Shown here: positions 5,046 through 5,297 of the stretch, one piece after another
Numbering within the stretch: position 1 is the first letter of the stretch
Layout: each line of letters starts with the position of its first letter
Origin: Candidatus Adiutrix sp.
Lineage (GTDB): Bacteria > Desulfobacterota > Desulfarculia > Adiutricales > Adiutricaceae
Assembly (NCBI GenBank): GCA_031286085.1
Contig: JAITUX010000097.1
Location: forward strand, 1 to 5,297
DNA length: 5,297 nucleotides
Reading direction: 5' to 3'
Made by a program: the position numbers and the translations under genes
Notes under the pieces: model-generated
Databases searched by the model: none
Told to the model about the DNA's origin: nothing
Seen by the model: the letters and a program-made list of their open reading frames with translations, nothing else

Positions 5046-5246
5046 GCTGCTTCTTATTAAGGTTAGCGTCGCAATATTATATTGAAAACCGCCTCCAGCT
5101 TCAAGCCATGACCACACTCCATTGTTGCCAAATTGCTCTCGCCACCAGATAAGATAGCCAAACTGGACAGCAAGATTTGCTTCTAACATCCAGGAATCAT
5201 GGCACTTGAGTTCCCTCCGGCCTTGTGGTATAGGTGGCTTAAGGTA
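5046..5246 (-). other. Unrecognised AT-richer stretch upstream of the HU pseudogene
   Basis: Apart from the HU promoter, I see no identifiable gene here. One minus-strand frame stays open from a TAG at 5247-5249 into the HU frame. Its translation (e.g. LKCHDSWMLEANLAVQFGYL) is Trp- and Phe-rich and unlike any family I know. An ATG at 5189 exists but lacks a convincing ribosome site. Base use is clearly less GC-rich than in the genes to the left. It may be the edge of another decayed gene of the same foreign segment. Confidence 0.3.
5076..5104 (-). promoter_or_regulatory. Promoter of the broken HU gene
   Basis: On the minus strand a perfect -10 TATAAT (5076-5081) lies 17 bases after TTGAAG (5099-5104, 4 of 6 matches). 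The transcript would start near 5069, leaving a leader of about 24 bases. The -10 sits within a 13-base perfect palindrome (5072-5084, AATAT-T-ATATT flanked by C and G), which could be an operator or chance in AT-rich DNA. Confidence 0.6.
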
Positions 5247-5268
5247 CTAGTAATACCTCCTTGCGGTC

Positions 5269-5296
5269 ACACGCCCGGTCAGCCGTGTATTTTTTT
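5269..5296 (+). terminator. Possible weak terminator at the right edge
   Basis: ACACG (5269-5273) and CGTGT (5284-5288) form a 5-bp stem with a 10-base loop, followed by A and seven T (5290-5296). The stem is short, no plus-strand gene is seen ending here, and the window stops one base later, so the call is tentative. Confidence 0.3.
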
Positions 5297-5297
5297 G

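Noticed and set aside
1..5297. CRISPR arrays, insertion-sequence ends, rRNA
   Set aside because: No regularly spaced repeats, no terminal inverted repeats with a transposase, and no rRNA-like sequence were seen on either strand.

Overview
The window looks like chromosomal DNA of a GC-rich Gram-negative bacterium. Desulfobacterota (the former Deltaproteobacteria) is my best guess, from the protein styles and the very heavy use of GGCC/CCGG in coding DNA; this is an impression, not a search result. Genes are tightly packed and stop almost only with TGA. The exception is the right end (about 4500-5297), which is more AT-rich and holds broken genes.

Layout. Minus strand, left part: the N-terminal half of galE (UDP-glucose 4-epimerase, cut by the window edge at its catalytic Tyr) lies just downstream of a two-gene toxin-antitoxin operon. 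In that operon a RelE/HigB-type toxin comes first and overlaps an Xre-type antitoxin by ATGA. A near-consensus promoter sits directly on the toxin start codon, so the toxin mRNA is probably leaderless, and a palindrome fills the promoter spacer. Further right on the same strand, a small membrane protein with a bacterial PH-like domain overlaps a class B J-domain co-chaperone (DnaJ/CbpA-like).

Plus strand, middle: a divergently oriented exported protein, built of about seven 23-residue repeats, is followed 10 bases later by an S66-family LD-carboxypeptidase. They probably form an envelope-related operon. Next comes tRNA-Leu(UAA), with its own promoter and a clean intrinsic terminator with a GAAA tetraloop.

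Right end: immediately behind the tRNA is the degraded C-terminal end of a tyrosine recombinase, the usual mark of an integrative element that once used the tRNA gene. Then, on the minus strand, comes a full-length HU histone-like gene interrupted by two in-frame TAA codons, with its promoter still recognisable. The last about 250 bases are AT-richer and hold nothing I recognise, apart from a possible weak terminator at the edge.

Most notable: the HU gene that is intact in frame and length apart from two TAA codons; the leaderless, operator-embedded toxin promoter paired with a strong ribosome binding site on the antitoxin; and the uncharacterised 23-residue-repeat exported protein beside a peptidoglycan peptidase.
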